The notes under the pieces are model-generated. The model saw only the letters and a program-made list of their open reading frames with translations, searched no databases and had not been told where the DNA came from. Both the position numbers and the translations under genes were made by a program. Below, in pieces: positions 5,064 through 6,141 of a stretch of DNA of 6,141 bases. The first letter of the stretch is position 1. Each line of letters begins with the position of its first letter. This stretch comes from a candidate division Zixibacteria bacterium DG_27 (GTDB lineage Bacteria; Zixibacteria; MSB-5A5; DG-27), in NCBI GenBank assembly GCA_001302725.1, contig LIZU01000083.1, positions 1-6,141 of the forward strand, in the 5' to 3' direction.

Positions 5064-6141
5064 TCAAACCACCTCCGAGACCAGCTCCGCCGGATGCCGG
5101 ACTTCAATCTGCTCCCCCATCTGATTCTTGAACTGCAAAATACATGTTGGACAGCTTGAGACAACAATTTCAGCGCCGCTGCCTTTTAGGGCTTGCCTCT
5201 TTCTCTCGAAGATTCGCTCCGACTGCTCCGGATGGAAAAAATAATACGTTCCCGCAAAACCGCAACAACGATCGGCGTAGTCCATTTCCACGAATCGATC
5301 GACAAATAGGGCTTTCAAGAGTTGTCGCGGCTCCGCGGTGATCTGTGCCGCCCGAAGGTGACAGGGATCGTGGTAGGTCACCCTTTTGCCGTCTGAAATA
5401 CTTGAAATTGATTGCGGGTTTGCCTTTTTGAGGATGAACTCAGAGAAGTCGTAACATCTTCCCGCCAGTTCCTGGGCCTTCTGGTGATAAGGATCCTCTT
5501 CCGCGAAAATCTTATCGTATTCTCTAAGAGCCAAAAGACAGCTGCCACAGCCGGTAGCAATATACTCAAATCTCAGGAGGGAATCGATATTGAAGCGCGC
5601 CACCTCCTGTTGCATCTCCATAAACCCATAAGTCTGCATAGGTAGACCACAGCAAGTTTGCTTCGGTAATGTCACCGTGAAACCTAGCTTCTGAAAGGTG
5701 GAGATGATAGCCTCCCCGGTGCGGTTGTCGAAGGATCCGTCAGCGCAACCATAGAAGTAGGCGAGCTCCGCTTGCGGTTTCTCCACCAGCTCGGGATGAC
5801 GATTACGAAGACTCACTCCCGCCAACTTGGGGAGCTTGACCTCGCTTCGCAATCTGAAGGAGGCGGGTGAGAGAAGCTCCACCAGCGGTCGGAAGAAGTT
5901 GTTGTCCCAGAGCTTTTGGGATCTCCCTTGAAGGGAGAAGATTCTCTCTAAAAGCTCCGGTCGTTTCATGGCACCGAACCATGGGGATAATATTTTGGGA
6001 GGATGTTCAGCCCAGCGCTTTGTGGCCTCTTCGGCGGTGTCGCACCCCGCCGGACAGATCACCCGACAAGATTTGCAGTTCAGACAATTTTCCAAAATCT
6101 CGCGATTCTCTCTGAAGTTGTAATTGCTGTAAGACAGAACT
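5064..6141 (-). CDS. Iron-sulfur oxidoreductase subunit with two CCG domains (GlcF/LutA/GlpC-like), N-terminus off the right edge
   Basis: Electron-transfer subunit of the kind paired with FAD-linked dehydrogenases (glycolate, lactate, glycerol-3-phosphate) or heterodisulfide reductase-like enzymes. The frame stays open to the window edge without a stop. The apparent TTG start at 6095 is rejected because it falls right before what looks like the second 4Fe-4S motif of the family. Counting from the first full codon (6140), that motif is C19-C22-C25-C29-P, and a further Cys (C33) follows. Two CCG domains follow. The first has C132, C163-C164-G165 and C198-GS-C201. The second has C260 in VTYHDPCHLRAA, C292-C293-G294, and C330-PT-C333. 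These should hold non-cubane or cubane clusters. VTYHDPCHLRAAQ followed by PRQLL most resembles GlcF. The missing part should hold the first 4Fe-4S motif. The partner flavoprotein and electron donor are not visible. Confidence 0.9.
   Translation of the reverse strand, partial: VLSYSNYNFRENREILENCLNCKSCRVICPAGCDTAEEATKRWAEHPPKILSPWFGAMKRPELLERIFSLQGRSQKLWDNNFFRPLVELLSPASFRLRSEVKLPKLAGVSLRNRHPELVEKPQAELAYFYGCADGSFDNRTGEAIISTFQKLGFTVTLPKQTCCGLPMQTYGFMEMQQEVARFNIDSLLRFEYIATGCGSCLLALREYDKIFAEEDPYHQKAQELAGRCYDFSEFILKKANPQSISSISDGKRVTYHDPCHLRAAQITAEPRQLLKALFVDRFVEMDYADRCCGFAGTYYFFHPEQSERIFERKRQALKGSGAEIVVSSCPTCILQFKNQMGEQIEVRHPAELVSEVV
5071..5076 (-). promoter_or_regulatory. Ribosome binding site of cobO inside the upstream gene
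   Basis: GGAGGT on the minus strand falls within the last codons of the iron-sulfur gene, seven bases before the cobO ATG. The stop and start codons are contiguous (TGAATG), an arrangement typical of translational coupling. Confidence 0.75.

Noticed and set aside
6093..6095. TTG at 6095 as the start of the iron-sulfur protein
   Set aside because: It would begin inside the family, immediately before the second cluster motif, and the frame is open upstream to the window edge.

Overview
All five genes in this window lie on the minus strand, so they are transcribed from right to left. The general style points to an uncultured or candidate-phylum bacterium of the FCB or neighbouring groups. It is moderately GC-rich, its Shine-Dalgarno sites are purine-rich, and it has a secreted peptidase with a NPFN-type FlgD/T9SS-like C-terminal tail. 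The phylum cannot be fixed from this sequence alone.

Right block (6141 to 3491). A CCG-domain iron-sulfur protein of the GlcF/LutA/GlpC kind enters from the right edge; its N-terminus lies outside the window. Its TGA stop directly abuts the ATG of a corrinoid adenosyltransferase (cobO/btuR type), so the two are almost certainly cotranscribed and translationally coupled. A gap of about 110 bp follows, carrying a degenerate 7-bp repeat array, and then thioredoxin reductase (trxB), whose best start is the ATG at 4411. Together these read as a small redox and cofactor cluster. An electron-transfer link between the iron-sulfur protein and corrinoid reduction is possible but is inference.

Middle (3490 to 3167). 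This 324-bp stretch contains no gene. It holds two copies of the palindrome TTGATCAA. One sits inside a 16-bp near-palindrome that is itself enclosed by 10-bp inverted arms. This looks like a regulatory leader for the next gene.

Left block (3166 to 1). First comes a complete response regulator (receiver, GAF, HD-GYP), a predicted cyclic-di-GMP phosphodiesterase. A 147-bp gap follows, and then a secreted M14 zinc carboxypeptidase with a carboxypeptidase-regulatory-like domain and a FlgD-like sorting tail, which runs off the left edge. The peptidase has no Shine-Dalgarno sequence but has a TATATT box 6 bases before its ATG, so it may be translated from a leaderless mRNA.

No RNA genes, CRISPR arrays, insertion sequences or convincing intrinsic terminators (stem plus T-run) were seen. 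Most of the window is ordinary housekeeping and signalling content. The points most worth checking are the unusual corrinoid-pocket residues of the adenosyltransferase, the heptamer array, the nested palindrome and the leaderless start.
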